Source of the DNA: Ambrosia x helenae
Lineage: Eukaryota > Streptophyta > Magnoliopsida > Asterales > Asteraceae
Assembly: GCA_030844895.1 (NCBI GenBank)
Contig: CM061233.1
Span: 63,265,190 to 63,329,189, forward strand
Length of the DNA stretch: 64,000 nt
Direction: 5' to 3'
The translations under genes and the position numbers were made by a program. The notes beneath the pieces were generated by a model. The model was not told the origin of the DNA and did not search any database. It worked only from the letters and a program-made list of their open reading frames with translations. Shown one piece after another: positions 1 through 12,759 of the stretch (its first letter is position 1; each line of letters starts with the position of its first letter).

Positions 1-1963
1 CAACCTATAATGTATATGAATACTAATAAGGAAATGTCTAAGAATCTAAAGTATCTAGGGTCTAAGGCATTAGGGTTTGCTAAGTCAATTTGGGGAATTA
101 GAGTTTTTATGATAAGTCGAATTACTATAAAAGTTGTATATTAAAAATAATATACTAAAGTTAGTAATTAGGATTTAGGTAATATAATTATTACCAATTA
201 AATATTTAGGTCACCATATGTTTAACTAATTATTGTAAATAAATACAATAACCATAAATGTTGAAATAAATACTTATGAGTTACATAATGATCCCATAAA
301 TTGTGATTAAGATTTTCAAACATACAATTATTTCTATTTTATAGGAAAAGTATTTATAAAATAGATATTTAATAGTATAAAAAATAAATGATTAATTATG
401 TCTAACTAAACATAAATAAGACTAATAATTCAAGACATGATCCAAAAATGCTATTTTTATAGAAAATGAATGATTTCTGATGTAAATTAATGAAAATAAT
501 TTTCTCACAATTTTTATAAACTTAATTATATTTAAAACTGGTTTAATGAGATTAAATCATGTTTAAATGATTAAAAATAGAAAAATTAATAAAAATTAAT
601 GTTTTCTAAACCAAATATTTTTATTTCAGTTTATAATGATTAGAAATAATTTCTCAAAAAGTTTGAGATTAAAATCATTAAAAATGAATTTTTTTATCAA
701 TCAAATATGATTAAAACCATTTAATTTAATAAAAATATAAAAATAGGACATTTTTCATAAAATAAAAGTGTGGAACTTTTCTTTATGGTGTCAAAATGCT
801 ACTCCTAAATTTTTATAATTTTTGGAGCAAAAATGGATTTATTATGAATATTCTAAGATCTATGTATTTAAATCCATATAAATAAGTAAATAAATGATAA
901 ATAAATACAAAAATAAATAAAATCAGACCCGTGACAAGTGGGACTCGAACCCGGGTCTGATCTGGGTGGAAGCATGCCAACAACCACTCCTCCATATTAA
1001 GTTATGTTGATTTTAGTTAGAAAAGAATTATTATAAATATTATTTCCATTGCATCTTCTTCCCCAAATCACTCTAAGAGCCTTAACCCTAACCTTTAATC
1101 TAATCTAGCCCGATTCATTAAGATGAGGCCATGAAATCATAGGACTTTTGATCCTAGAACAATACTAAGTAAAATGGCATAAAGAAATGGGACTTACATT
1201 TGCGTTTAAGGGTTGAAAAAGGCATGAACAAGGCAGAGGCTATATGCTATGAATTGAAGCTTTAGAACTCGTTTAAACGCTTGTTTTGTGGGTTTTGGAA
1301 CGGAAATCATTGCAACAACGAATGGGGATGGTTAATTTATATAGAGAGTGGTTAAAAGTCGGGTATTAATTCGCTTTAAAGCTCGGTCGGTTACACGCCT
1401 TTAATGGTCTAATTAATTTCGTTTTAAACTTGATTATTATGTCTTTAAAGATCCTAAAGCGGTTAGAAACTCATGGTAACGATTTGGAACATTTAAAAAC
1501 AAGTTAAGGTGATCTGATTATAGTTGTGGCTCCTATTTTATACTCCTACATGGAATTGTAACTTATTCGATCATTAAAGTTCTTAAACATGACTGTTACA
1601 ACAACTAGTCTTAAAGATTCATTAAAAATGTAATTAAATCGGGTATTTATCATTGAAACGGACTATTTATGGTGGAGAAAACCAAACAAAACATTAAAAA
1701 CGGGTTATTGTTAATTACACCTTAACTTTAATCAAAACCAAAAAATTTTATAACTTAAATGTTTTATTTGTTAAGTTCTAATAACTAATTAAGTTTGTAT
1801 TTCATAAGTTTTAACAAAAATTTGACATTTCACACATTCTATAAACGTTTAAGTTTACGATTAAATGTAACTTTTTTTAATTTTTTTTAAATTCAAAAGC
1901 GAAGAAAAATATAGGGAATAAATTTGACAACTTGATTAAAGATGGAGGTGACAGATGTCACAC
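1..1963 (-). mobile_element. Truncated antisense LTR of a Ty3/gypsy-like element
   Basis: Very AT-rich sequence with no coding capacity. Its right end reads GTGACAGATGTCACA, which matches the outer end of the solo LTR that finishes at 33655 (GTGACGGATGTCACA), so this is the 5' LTR end on the minus strand. Further in, the 'cttcttccccaaat' landmark (about 1072-1085) and a tRNA-like module (941-994) occur in the same order as in the LTRs at 22751-33655. The next base, 1964, continues a LINE reading frame, so the LTR probably inserted into that LINE. The left end lies outside the window, so a solo LTR cannot be told from a full element. Confidence 0.75.
941..994 (-). other. tRNA-like Pol III box A/box B module inside the LTR
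   Basis: On the minus strand a box A-like stretch (TGGAGGAGTGGTT, 982-994) is followed 30 nt later by a perfect box B (GGTTCGAGTCC, 941-951). The arms do not fold into a tRNA cloverleaf and the T-stem does not pair, so this is not a tRNA gene. It resembles a tRNA-derived SINE head or an internal Pol III promoter. Similar modules sit in the other LTRs of this group. Confidence 0.55.
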
Positions 1964-3136
1964 TAGGATTTGGGTCGTTGCGAGATGCTAATTTGGCGTT
2001 AATGGCGAAATGGTGGTGGCGATTAAAGTTGAGCCCAACGCCCTTTGGAGGAAGGTTATTTGGTCTATCCACCATTCGTCTAGAAGTTGGACGGCTGTTC
2101 CCGCTAAGTTGTCGATTGCTGGACCTTGGAAACAGGTTGCCAAATCAGTTGAGTTGATAAAAAGGATTGGGGTGGATTTGGGCAGGGGCATAAAAAGGGT
2201 TGTGGGCGACGGGTTGAGCATTCTTTTCTGGCTGGATTGTTGGTTGGGTGAGGAGCCACTGGCTGCTGTTTACCCTGCTCTTTTTGCCCTAGAGAAAAAT
2301 AAGTTTGCTTGTGTCGCTCATCGGGTGCACTCATCTAGGTTGGGCTGGTCGTGGGACTGGAAATGTGCCCCTATTCAGGGGCTGGAATCTTACGAATTGA
2401 CGGATTTTTTACAACAGGTGCAACAGCCTTTTCTATGCAATTTGATGGATAGATGGGTCTGGTTTTCGGACCACTCCTGTCCATTCTCGGTTGGTGACTT
2501 GAAGCGGCGTATTCGCGACTTGAGCTACCCTCCTGCGGAATTTGTTCTCGAAAGAAACTCTTGGGTTCCTAAAAAAGTTGAAGTTTTAATTTGGCGAGCC
2601 GCTCTTCATAGAATTCCTACCATGGATGCGCTGCGTAGACGAAACATTAGTGTTGGAGTTGATTCATGTCCGTTTTGCGGTGATTTCCCATAATCTGCAG
2701 AGCACCTATTTGCCACTTGCAGTTTCTCACAGGCGGTATGGGGGCTGATATCACAATGGTGCAAGGTGTCTCCTTTGCTCGCTGATTTGCTGCAGATCCA
2801 TTTGGGATCTGGCAGGTCTCCGAAGCAGAAGAAGGCGCTTCACGCGGTGGTGATGATATGTATTTGGTGTCTTTGGAAGTGCTGCTGCTGTCTTTAACCA
2901 GAAACCGGTGTCGTTGCAGTCCGTATTCGACGAGATTAAGTCCCGTAGTTATTTATGGGTCAAGAGTAGGTCAAGGTGTTTATCTTTGAATTGGGAGACA
3001 TGGTGCGCCTTTGCGTTGTCTAGTGTCGGTTGGTAATTATAGGTGGATCGGTTATTGTATATTGTGGTTGTATGGCGTATTGCTAGTATCCCGCTAGCGT
3101 GGTAAAATGATATTTTGTTGATCGTTCAAAAAAAAT
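1964..3136 (+). pseudogene. LINE (L1-type) reverse transcriptase C-terminal fragment
   Basis: Encodes the C-terminal part of a plant L1-type LINE ORF2. The opening motif SLRDANLALMAKWWWR (from about 1978) is typical of the end of the RT region. It is followed by a shift of frame near 2025. The frame at 2010-2693 then carries the zf-RVT zinc-binding region, with the W..A....IPT segment and an SCPFCGD motif. A TAA at 2691-2693 interrupts it, but the same frame continues beyond with AEHLFATC. A short A-rich tail (about 3129-3136) marks the 3' end. The 5' side is cut off exactly at the LTR junction. It is dead because of the frameshift, the stop and the truncation. Confidence 0.85.
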
Positions 3137-4549
3137 AAGTTAACCCTATGACAACATGCTTAATTAAGATGAACTGTAACCAATAATGTTTCGGCTATTG
3201 ATGATGACGATGATGTGATTGTCTACATTCAAAGGCATTCATTGAATTTTTTAAAGATATTTTATCAATTAACTAAACCGAGGTTCACAATTAACTATAT
3301 ATTAATTAGCAACTTAGATTGCACTTACAAGTTTACTATTTAATTTTGGAGCCAATAGGTGCATTCTGTTTATTGGCATACACCAATAGATTGATGTTAT
3401 ATATGTGTCCATTTTCTTTTGGGTTATGAGATTCATACACCACGTGACGTCATATTCTAGGGGTGTGATATCACATTCTGGGATATGTGGCAGCCTTCTA
3501 TTGATATGTGATGTGAGCCAGAGTGTATGAATCCTAATTACCTTTTTATATCTTCACAAGATTTTATTGCATGTAATAATTTTACTTTTCTTTTCTATGA
3601 GTATTAGTAAAAATATAAAACCACCCTTGTGGTTTATTTATAAATTTATTATTATTATTATTTCTTTTTTTTTTTCACCAAGGTTTTCTTATTGTTTTGA
3701 CTTACTTATTACTACGATAATGTTTTATATTTCAATTGAAATTTGCTGAGTTAACACGCCATAACACACATGCATGGCTTAATGTTTTTAAGTTGATTTT
3801 TGGTTTGGTTTAAAGGTGTCATGCCGAACACACGTAGACGGGTCCTAATACTATTTGCTGATAAATTAGCAACCAAAGCTTGTAAGAAGCTTCCAACTAT
3901 AAAGTATATAAGATCCCAAAATTTTAAAATATCTTTGTAACATGTCTCATAAAAAATATTTTGAGGAAAACTTCAACTTGAAATTTTGATTATGATCATA
4001 TACTTTGACAATATTATTTTGATTTTAAAGACATTATTCCTTATGTTATTTTATTATAAAATATTATGTAATAAATTGGTAGGGGCCATGAAAGAATGAG
4101 GGAATGGGTCTTGGTTGATTAAAATAAGTCTTCTCTTTCACACACACACTAGTCCTCTCCCTTTCTATTGTTCAAGAGATCCAGGTAGATCTCCAAGTCA
4201 TCAACACCACTTTTGTCACCATTTAATAATCTTTTTCCTTTAATTTAAGAGTTTTGATTGGTTGCATCATCATCTACAAGAGTTTGCATAATTTAGCTCT
4301 ACTTTTTTCTATACATTTGCATTTTTATAATATTTTCCATTTTTTTATTCCAAATTCCCTGGTTTCCATTGTGGGTATCCATATCTAACCACTCTTTTGC
4401 TGGATTTTAATGTTCTTGTCTAGGAAAAAATAAAAAAATATAAAGGTTTATCTAATATTCTTTTAGTGGGGTTTTTATCTTCTTCAAAATCTTCATTTCA
4501 GCTTCATGGTTAACAACACTCCATATGTTTAAAAAGGGTATCTTTAAAA
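3137..4549 (+). promoter_or_regulatory. Intergenic region and upstream region/5' UTR of the GLR gene
   Basis: No open frame with recognisable homology. A possible TATA box (TATAAAA) lies at 4055-4061, about 490 bases before the start codon, and would leave a pyrimidine-rich leader such as the CT-rich stretch around 4130-4170. Transcript data would be needed to place the start site. The core-promoter call is weak. Confidence 0.3.
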
Positions 4550-7500
4550 ATGGAGATTGATGGGCCTATGATGAGAAAAAATATGTTTTTCTTGGTGTTT
4601 GGTATGTGTGTTTTGCTGGTGGTGGCCATGGCTGCTGAGGGCATAACTGTAAATACATCATCATCATCAATAATATTATCAAGTGGGCCTAAAGTTGTGA
4701 ATATTGGAGCTCTATTAACAGTGAATTCAGTGATTGGGAGGTCTGTGAAGCCTGCAATAATAGCTGCTATTGATGATGTGAATTCTGATCCATCAATTCT
4801 TGGAGACACTCATTTGAATCTCATCTTACATGACACAAATTGCAGTGGATTTCTTGGCACCATTGAAGGTAAGTGCTATGTTAATGTTATTTTGACTTGT
4901 AATTTTTATACATTTGTATATGTTTTTTTAGGATAATATGTTAGCTTTCTTTGAAAGAGTTTTCAAGACACTTGGTTTAGACAGTTGACAAATACCATTA
5001 TGATAAAAAAAAAACATGTAGGAAACATGATAAGTTAAAGCCAAGTAACACATGTAGGAAAGTAGAGATTACTAATTTTGACTTCGAGGTAAAATGTTAT
5101 AGTTTAATTTTGGAGATAATGTCGGCAAGTATAATCTTCAAAGAATCTTCATAATCCCATCGAACAACTTACCCGACACAAAATTCATGTGTTTAAGTTT
5201 ATTATAGACCGATTTAGCTCAATATTGCACACATTTTTTTTGAAACGACAACTTTCATTAACCACCGAAACCAAGTAAGGACCTCAAAAGGCAGAGGCCC
5301 TCTAAACCATAATTACAACATATAGAGGGGGTGCGAGCACCCGTCCTTCCACATAATACATTTGAACCTGAATCTACATTTTAACTACAAAAAAGGTAAA
5401 AGGTTTTTAATAGAAGCTAAAATGTCCCCGACCTTGAAATCTTTGCTACTGAAAACCTTATCGTTACACGCGTTTCAAAATGCACCAAGGTGTAGTCAAC
5501 ATTTAGCTAGCAAAAGTTGATATTATATTTTACAATTAGAATGTAAGACTTTTAATTTTGTTTCTTTAGATTCTGTTGTTTTTTTATCAACAAAATCTGA
5601 ATTCGAATTCAAATTCGAAATATCTTAATTAGCTGCGTATTTAGAGCTAAAATTTAAACGTCTGAGAGAGAAATTGATATAAAATTTTGCAATTAAAATG
5701 TAAACCTTTCATATACCTTTTTTTTGTTTAATTGTAATTTTAAATCACTAATGTGAAAAAATATAACAAAAACGAGTCATGTCCATAAATTTTATATAAT
5801 GTTCATATGTCTGACAACAATTTTAAAACTATTTTGGGTTATATCCATTAACACGTAAACACGACCCACTTAACATTTTGAACCCAAAACTCAAAGATTG
5901 TTTTGATCTTTCAACGCAGCTTTGGAGCTAATGGAGAAATCCGTAGTGGCTGCAATCGGACCACAATCATCAACAATCGCACACGTCATCTCACACGTCG
6001 TCAACGAGCTTCACGTACCCCTACTCTCATTCGGTGCAACCGACCCGACCCTAGCAGCCCTCCAGTTTCCTTATTTCCTCCGAACAACACAATCCGATTA
6101 CTACCAAATGTCTGCAGTCGCAGACCTCATCGAACACTTCGAATGGAAGGAAGTAATCGCCATTTACGTCGACGACGATTACGGCCGTAACGGCATTTCA
6201 TCGTTAGGCGATTCGTTGGCACAAAAACGCTCTAAAATATCATACAAAGCTGCGTTTACGCCTGGCTCGTCTGTTAACGGGTTAACGGAGATATTAACGG
6301 CCGTTAATTTAATGGAGTCACGTGTTTATGTTGTCCATGTTAACCCGGATACCGGTTTAGAGATTTTTAAAATTGCGAAAACACTCGGGATGATGACTAG
6401 TGGATACGTTTGGATCACGACTGAATGGCTTCCAGCTGTCCTGGATTCGTCGGATTTAATGAATACTGATACCGGTTCTGATAATAATAATAATGACGTT
6501 ACCGCGCTTTTACAAGGCGTGGTAACTCTTAGACAGCATACGCCTAATTCACATTTAAAAAAGGTTTTCGCGGGAAAATGGAATAATATTAAAAATAAGG
6601 AAACGGTTAGTTTTAATTCGTATGCTTTATATGCGTACGATTCTGTTTGGTTGTTGGCGCGTGCGCTACACGCGCTGTTGAAATCCGGCGAAAGCGTTAC
6701 GTTTTCGTCGGACGGGAGGCTTGGGAATGGGAGCACGAACGAGTCGATGCTCCGGTTCGCTGGGCTTCGGACGTTTAACGAGGGTCCGAAGCTTCTCGAG
6801 ACGCTTCTGTCGACGAATTTCACGGGTGTATCGGGTGAAATACGGTTCGATCGTGAGAAGAATTTGGTGAATCCGGGTTATGATGTTCTTAATATTGGTG
6901 GTACGGGGGTTCGGACGATTGGGTACTGGTCGAAAACTTGGGGTTTATCGGTTAGCGCACCTGAGAAAATGGACGCGAAAACAGTGAACAGTTCGAGAGA
7001 AACTAAACGGCTTTATAGTGTGATCTGGCCGGGTGAAACGAGTGTGAAGCCGCGTGGGTGGGTGTTTCCGAACAATGGGAAGCCTTTACGGATTGGTGTA
7101 CCATATAGGCATAGTTATAAAGAGGTTGTGACTAAAGATGTTCGGTCTCCACAAGGCGTACGTGGTTATAGCGTTGATGTTTTTGAGGCTGCAGTGAATT
7201 TGTTACCTTACCCGGTGCCTCGAGAGTACATTCTGTATGGAGACGGCGTACGAAACCCGAGTTACAGCAAACTTGTGGCTGCTGTTGCTGACAATGTAAG
7301 TTCTTGCTTCATTGCATACTGAGTTTGACTTTTGAAGTCAAGTAATATGTTCTAGATGTGTTCAAATTTAGTAAGCATTTTAAGTTTGACTTTTAAGGTC
7401 AACTGTCTTAAACTAGCTTCATAACAGAAACAAGACTTTGACCTCAAAAGTCAAAATCTACAAATTTGAATTAATATGAAGTCAACTTGACTTGCCTTAT

Positions 7501-9917
7501 GAATTGACCTGAAAAGTCAAATCCTGCAACTGATATCCTTGTTATTCTTTGACAACATTAGTTTTGACTTTCAAGGTCATAATCTACAACTGATATGCCA
7601 TGTTATTCAGACATTCGATGCAGCGGTTGGAGATGTTACAATAATTACAAACCGAACACGAATAGTTGACTTTACGCAGCCTTACATGGAATCGGGCCTT
7701 GTGATAGTTGTTCCTGTTAAAAAATCAAAAACCAGCCAATGGGCTTTTCTGAGACCATTCACTCTTGAAATGTGGCTGGTCACCGGTGGGTTCTTTCTTC
7801 TTGTCGGATTTGTTGTTTGGATTCTTGAACATCGTTTGAATCAGGAGTTTCGAGGGCCTCCAAGTCAACAAGTCATTACAATTTTGTGGTTTAGCTTCTC
7901 AACCATGTTCTTTTCACACAGTAAGTTTGTTTTTGACAACCTTGTTCTTTAATGCACAATGGTTGAAAGCCAAAATGTAGCAGTATTAGGGGTATAAACG
8001 AGCCCAACCTCACCTATGTTTGAGCTCAGCTCGTCTAACTTAAGAGAGCTCAGACCCTACCTTAGCTTTTGCTATTGGTGGGATTAACTGAGTATGATGA
8101 TGATGATGATTTATGAATATACGTGCAGGGGAGAACACAGTTAGCACATTAGGGAGATTTGTTCTACTCTTGTGGTTATTTGTTGTTTTGATCATCAACT
8201 CAAGTTACACAGCCAGTTTGACTTCGATCCTGACCGTTCAGCAGTTGACATCCAGAATCGAGGGGATAGATGGATTGATTTCAAGCAATGAGCCAATTGG
8301 AGTTCAAGATGGATCTTTTGCATATAACTATTTGGTCCAAGAACTTAGTATTGCACAATCTAGGATCAAATCTTTGAAAGACCAAACGGATTATGTAAAC
8401 GCCCTTCGTCTTGGTCCAAAACGCGGTGGTGTGGCCGCCATTGTTGATGAGCTTCCTTATATCGAGCTTTTTATGACTTACACCCAGTGCGAGTTCAGGA
8501 TCGTTGGTCGGGAGTTCACGAAAAGCGGCTGGGGATTTGTAAGTTTCTTCTAGACTGATACAAAACACAATATGGAAACTATTTTACTTTTTGGTATGAA
8601 TTTGCAATGTTAACAAAATATGAAGCATTATATACACAAAATAAGATTTTGGATGGAAAAATAAAAAAATAATAAAACGTTGAATCTTGTCCTACCAGCC
8701 GGTCCTGTTCAGGCAGTAACCGGCTGGTTCAGATATACATAACCAGACCGGTAATGTAGCCAGTTCCTGTTTCAACCGGTCAGACCAGTCTGGTTCTGAA
8801 AACAATGCTTTTAGTTTGGACCAATGCGGTTTGACTTCTCAGGTCAAACATGAACTTTCTCAGGTCAAACTTGCTATGGATTCATCGCAAATTACACAAA
8901 AATCTTGAAATTATAAACTATTTATTTTATTTTGAAATTTAATTGCTTATCATATTAATTTCTGTAGATGGAATATGAGAATTTTGATCCAAAAATTAAA
9001 CCATGCCTCTTTAATTTGTCATGTCCTATGTTCAACGGGTGGTCCACGCAAACTTTTCGACTCCCAAGGGGCATGAATTTGTTTTCAGTAGATTAGTGTC
9101 CTATCCAGAAAGAGGTGGCGGCGCAGCTTGTTGCCCGCCTACCTGCTATCCTTATGTAATTTGCCCCATGTTTTATATAACTTAATAAATTATTTAAAAA
9201 AAAAATTGTTTCAGATTTGTCACTGAATTAACACCAGATGTTGATGTTTTCTACCATGTATTTTAAACTTTTTTTTTATCTAACCCATTATAAAACTTCA
9301 AAGACTGCATATCAATTTCACAGTCCAAAACAGATGTGTTTGACCTTAAAAGTCAAATTACTACATTAAGACTATAGGTTACAATGTACCTTTTGTTTCA
9401 TTGTTAAGTATTGAAACTTATGTTTTTTAGATGGCCTCATCATACTTAAACTTGTTATCAATTTGTAAATTTCCAGGCATTTCAAAGGGATTCTCCACTA
9501 GCACTCGATTTATCAACCGCGGTTCTCCAACTATCAGAAAACGGGGACCTAGAAAGAATTCACGACAAATGGTTAACCACGAGTTCTTGTTCATCTCTAG
9601 CTATGGAAACCGACACGAATAGCCTCTCTTTAAGCAGTTTTTGGGGTCTATTCCTCATATGTGGGATCGCGTGTTTCATTTCTCTTGGTATCTACTTTTG
9701 GAGAGTGTTATGTCAGTATCGTAGATTTGACCCGGATATAGAAGAAACACAAGAGATTCCAGAGCCCGAATCAGCAAGGCGGAGTTCAAGACGATCATTA
9801 CTCTCCACGAGTTTTAAAGATTTAATTGATTTTTATGATAAAAAAGAAGCTGAGATTAAGGAAATGCTGAAACGACATAAGCTTCAACGTAATGAGCATA
9901 GCGATTCGCCTCGTTAA
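4550..9917 (+). CDS. GLR: Glutamate receptor-like (GLR) ligand-gated cation channel, five exons
   Basis: Exons read from splice sites and protein continuity: 4550-4868, 5920-7295, 7611-7920, 8129-8538 and 9477-9917, giving 951 aa, normal for plant GLRs. Domains in order: hydrophobic signal peptide (about residues 10-29); extracellular amino-terminal ligand-binding domain (about 45-400, with VVAAIGPQSS near the exon 1/2 join); S1 ligand-binding lobe (GKPLRIGVP to ESGLVIVVPV, about 455-600); M1 (about 619-637); pore loop (about 654-666); M3 with SYTASLTS (694-701); S2 lobe (about 720-845); M4 (about 860-883); and an Arg/Ser-rich cytosolic tail. The exon layout and motifs fit the GLR3-type clade, but I do not assign a member. 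Family members are plasma-membrane Ca2+-permeable channels gated by amino acids. All five exons are open, with no lesion seen. Introns 1, 3 and 4 hold transposon debris, and introns 2 and 4 hold repeated TTGAC motifs. Confidence 0.95.
5234..5480 (-). mobile_element. Possible antisense LINE 3' end in GLR intron 1
   Basis: A run of T followed by GAAACGACAACTTTCATTAA and a 'caaaaggcagaggccctct' stretch looks like the antisense 3' end of a plant non-LTR element, a poly(A) tail read as T. No protein motif is visible, so the call rests on the terminus alone. Confidence 0.3.
7322..7582 (+). repeat. Recurrent TTGAC...GTCAA quasi-palindromes in GLR intron 2
   Basis: Intron 2 (7296-7610) contains six inverted pairs of the pentamer TTGAC, spaced by 5-8 bases, for example TTTGACTTTTAAGGTCAA near 7384 and CTTTGACCTCAAAAGTCAAA near 7435. 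Further pairs lie near 7325, 7481, 7503 and 7562. Related pairs occur in intron 4 near 8829, 8855 and 9339. TTGAC is the core of the WRKY-binding W box. Whether these bind anything is unknown. The cluster is kept in the second GLR copy at the right edge. Confidence 0.6.
8050..8112 (+). mobile_element. SINE 3' tail fragment in GLR intron 3
   Basis: CAGACCCTACCTTAGCTTTT followed by GGGATTAACTGAGTATGATG and a (TGA)n tail. The same sequence occurs on the minus strand at 34068-34212, where more of the body is kept. The plan of a tail ending in trinucleotide repeats fits the TS-type plant SINE family. Only the 3' portion is kept here. Confidence 0.55.
9033..9159 (+). pseudogene. Reverse-transcriptase C-terminal remnant in GLR intron 4
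   Basis: Reads QRVVHANFSTPKGHEFVFSR, then a frameshift, then VAAQLVARLPAILM and a stop at 9157-9159. The same C-terminus occurs, with its own lesions, just before 22750 and continues after 33655. It is the end of a LINE-like pol gene; I do not assign the clade. It lies wholly inside intron 4 and does not disturb the GLR exons. Confidence 0.6.
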
Positions 9918-10358
9918 AACAGAGATTTTGTTGTTGTGCAGAATTAGTAACTTTCCTAAAGTGGAAAGGTATGTTCTTGCATGACTTTGTATATGTAAAC
10001 CATATTTTGTTTTGCAGGAAATCAGTTTTAAGATGTCAGGATATATAGGGCTTGTAGTTAGAATGAATACAGTGTTGTTAGTTTTTTTGTTATTTGTTTA
10101 TGTAGATTATGTTAGCCATAAGCCATGAGTACATTTTCGTTACGCTTTTTAACCGTTTTGTTGAATACATCTTGCTAAAAACTCGACTCTAGTCAAGCTT
10201 CAATGATCTCGAGCCGAACTCAAGTATTAATCAATCTCATTAACAAATTAGCTTGAGTATGAGCTTTTAAGGTTACACTTGCACTCCTAAGGATACTTAG
10301 TCAAATATGAAGATATTAAAAGTACATTACAAATTTTATCTATACTTATATACTATTA
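9918..10358 (+). other. GLR 3' UTR and downstream spacer
   Basis: AT-rich sequence after the GLR stop codon with no open frame of interest. It should include the GLR 3' UTR, but no single polyadenylation signal stands out. It ends at the Helitron terminus. Confidence 0.4.
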
Positions 10359-11003
10359 CTAGCTTATACCTCGGGAGCGTCCCGGGTTGAGAAATCTAAG
10401 TAAAGTGAATAAAATTAGAAGTATCTAAACTATAAAAATGACATCTATGTATTAACTTGCCAATATATTATTATTATTATTATTATTATAAACAAATCTC
10501 TACCATAAGTTATCATTTTCTAATATTAAAAAAAAAAAGAGTAATTGGGTCGGGTATCACCTAATCCCAGGCCCGACCCAAACCCACAATTTTTTTTAAA
10601 CTAATTCCAAACCTGACACAATACCTGTCGGGTTACAAAAAATAGTCGTTTTTTTTCTCTGTTTTTTATATAGCACTATGGTACTCGTTGGAAAGATAAT
10701 AAAACGCTCGTTAATTTGGTGTTATTTTTTTTCTTTAAAAAATCTCGTATATAAAATATATTAACGTTTAAAAGTTATGAGAGGAAACATGAGAGAGAAA
10801 ATAATAAAGTTTTAATATTTACATTTAGTAGATTAGGTATTTAATAGATTATGTTAAATCATATTTAAACCATATTTATTCCTTTTTTTTAATTGGTCTA
10901 GAGTTGCCACATCACATCTTATGTGGCATCTCTTAAAAGAGAGATTGCATAATATTATGACATGTCATAAAAAATGCTTTGGTTTATTATATGTATAGAT
11001 AGA
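10359..11003 (-). mobile_element. Short non-autonomous Helitron, antisense
   Basis: On the minus strand the 3' end has a GC-rich hairpin (arms in CCTCGGGA/TCCCGGG, about 10369-10386) and finishes in CTAG (10359-10362) next to a T, the usual Helitron 3' signature. The 5' end on the minus strand begins with TCTATCTATACATATAATAA (about 11003), a common plant Helitron start. No Rep/helicase coding is present, so it needs help in trans. Confidence 0.65.
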
Positions 11004-12759
11004 TATAATGCATCCTAGATGGGTATTAAGGTAATTTCACTACCATTTTAAGATGGCATCCCAAAAGCCTCAAGTGTAATCCCCAAATTTTTACCCCATT
11101 TCTTCCATTTTATACCCTTGTGTACCACCTTTGATAACTATTATACAAAACAATAATGCAACTCATTGCACACAATCCTCTCTACTTTAGCATTCATTAA
11201 CAAATTGTCATTCATCACCTTGAATGCAATTGAAAGCAATCCATTACTCTTCATCAATTGTTGCTCTACTAAACTTACAATATATATTCGAACAAACTTG
11301 GAAGATTCAAAGGTGATTTCATTTTCGTTGTTTGTTGACTACTTGCTCAAGATAAAATATTCAAAAAATATAATATATATCTATTTTTTTCTTGTATTCA
11401 TAATGATCTCAGATAAAATTTCATAATTATTGACAGTAAATATGTGAATAAATAAGTGGTTTAGGAAGATTTCAGTGAACTTTGTGAACCTTTTGGGGAT
11501 ATTGTTGAGGTCAGCGGCGACCTGACCAAGTTGAACGCGTCATCGGAACTCTTCTCGGATCTATTCTCTCTGACGGCACTGTTGATGTTCGTAATTCGTA
11601 TGTCGTTCCTCACAATGAATCGTCTGATTAGGTTATTAGCCTTAATTGAATCTCTTATATTCCTTTTGCTGACTTGTCAATTATTAGTTCTTATTGTAAA
11701 CAAGTTTTTTTATTTGTGATGTTTGTTGTATAATGTTGGAAGGTTGCTTTAAATATAGATTATCATCACAATATGTTGGCGTCTCACCAGAAGGTTAATC
11801 CAAAAGAAGTGATTGTTGGATGGTAATTTTTCATTTTAATTTTATTGTATTGTCAATTTGCATAATTGTAGTCATTAGTCTAAATATTATAATCACTTGT
11901 AAGATATTGGATTAGAATACTCACACTCGCAGATCTATACACACTTTAAAGATTAGAGAAAACATATATTAACAACACTTTCATTCGAATAAATCAAATG
12001 ATTGATACAATGTCACAGTTGGCAAGAAACCGACACCAACCCTTTATATGATCCATTGGGTCTTCTATACCTATGACCCCATCATCAATTTTCTTTTGAT
12101 TCTCTAATTTCTTATGTCTATTTTTCTTGCAGTTATATATGCATGATTTACACCTTATACATACGGATTTAAAGCCAACAAATATTCTTCAGATATCAGC
12201 AGAGTATATCAAGGTGACAGAATTATAAGGTATGGTGTGCCTACGTAAGACATACAAAATTTTATCATCTTGTAATCAGGATCGAGAACTAAATATTTGT
12301 TAAGATTTGTAAGAACGAATAAAAAAAATGAATTCGGATCAAATCAGTGTGATAAATTGAAATGAAGCTTAATCGTTTGTTTGAGGTCATGTTACTCGAA
12401 TTTAAGGTTACGTACTTACGTGTTCTATTAAAATCTTTGTTTCTGAATAATATATTTAGTTTGTACCTCGGTAACTCCTCTATCACCATATGCTAAGCAA
12501 CATTCTGAGGCAGTTTGTTACTGAAAAAGATTACTATGATCATTAATAGGGCAATTGTAGTTGAATTTAACTCTATCTACTGCACACATTTATTCTACTA
12601 CAACATCTACACCGACTTTCAACTAAAATTGTACGCCCTCTGATCATATATTACACATTATCAGTATGTTTGTATGATGTACAACACCAACAACCTAATT
12701 GACTAAAAGTAACAGCCAAACACAGTGTAGCCCCGCCGCAACGCGCGGGTTCCTGCTAG
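11004..12759 (+). mobile_element. Non-autonomous Helitron, tandem member 1
   Basis: The 3' end has the hairpin-forming CCCCGCCGCAACGCGCGGG (12731-12749) and CTAG at 12756-12759 followed by T. The 5' segment (ATAATGCATCCTAGATGG... to AAGATGGCAT) is closely matched by the start of the next element at about 12766, which sets the left boundary near 11004. It therefore lies head to head with the antisense Helitron on its left. No Rep/helicase motif is seen. Confidence 0.6.

Noticed and set aside
2010..2693. A 227-aa host gene
   Set aside because: It is the zf-RVT end of a LINE, with frameshift upstream and stop within the domain.
8670..8810. hAT MITE in GLR intron 4 ('ccggt'-rich stretch ending GAAAACAATG)
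   Set aside because: The right end resembles the 33780 element, but no matching left end or target duplication could be found.
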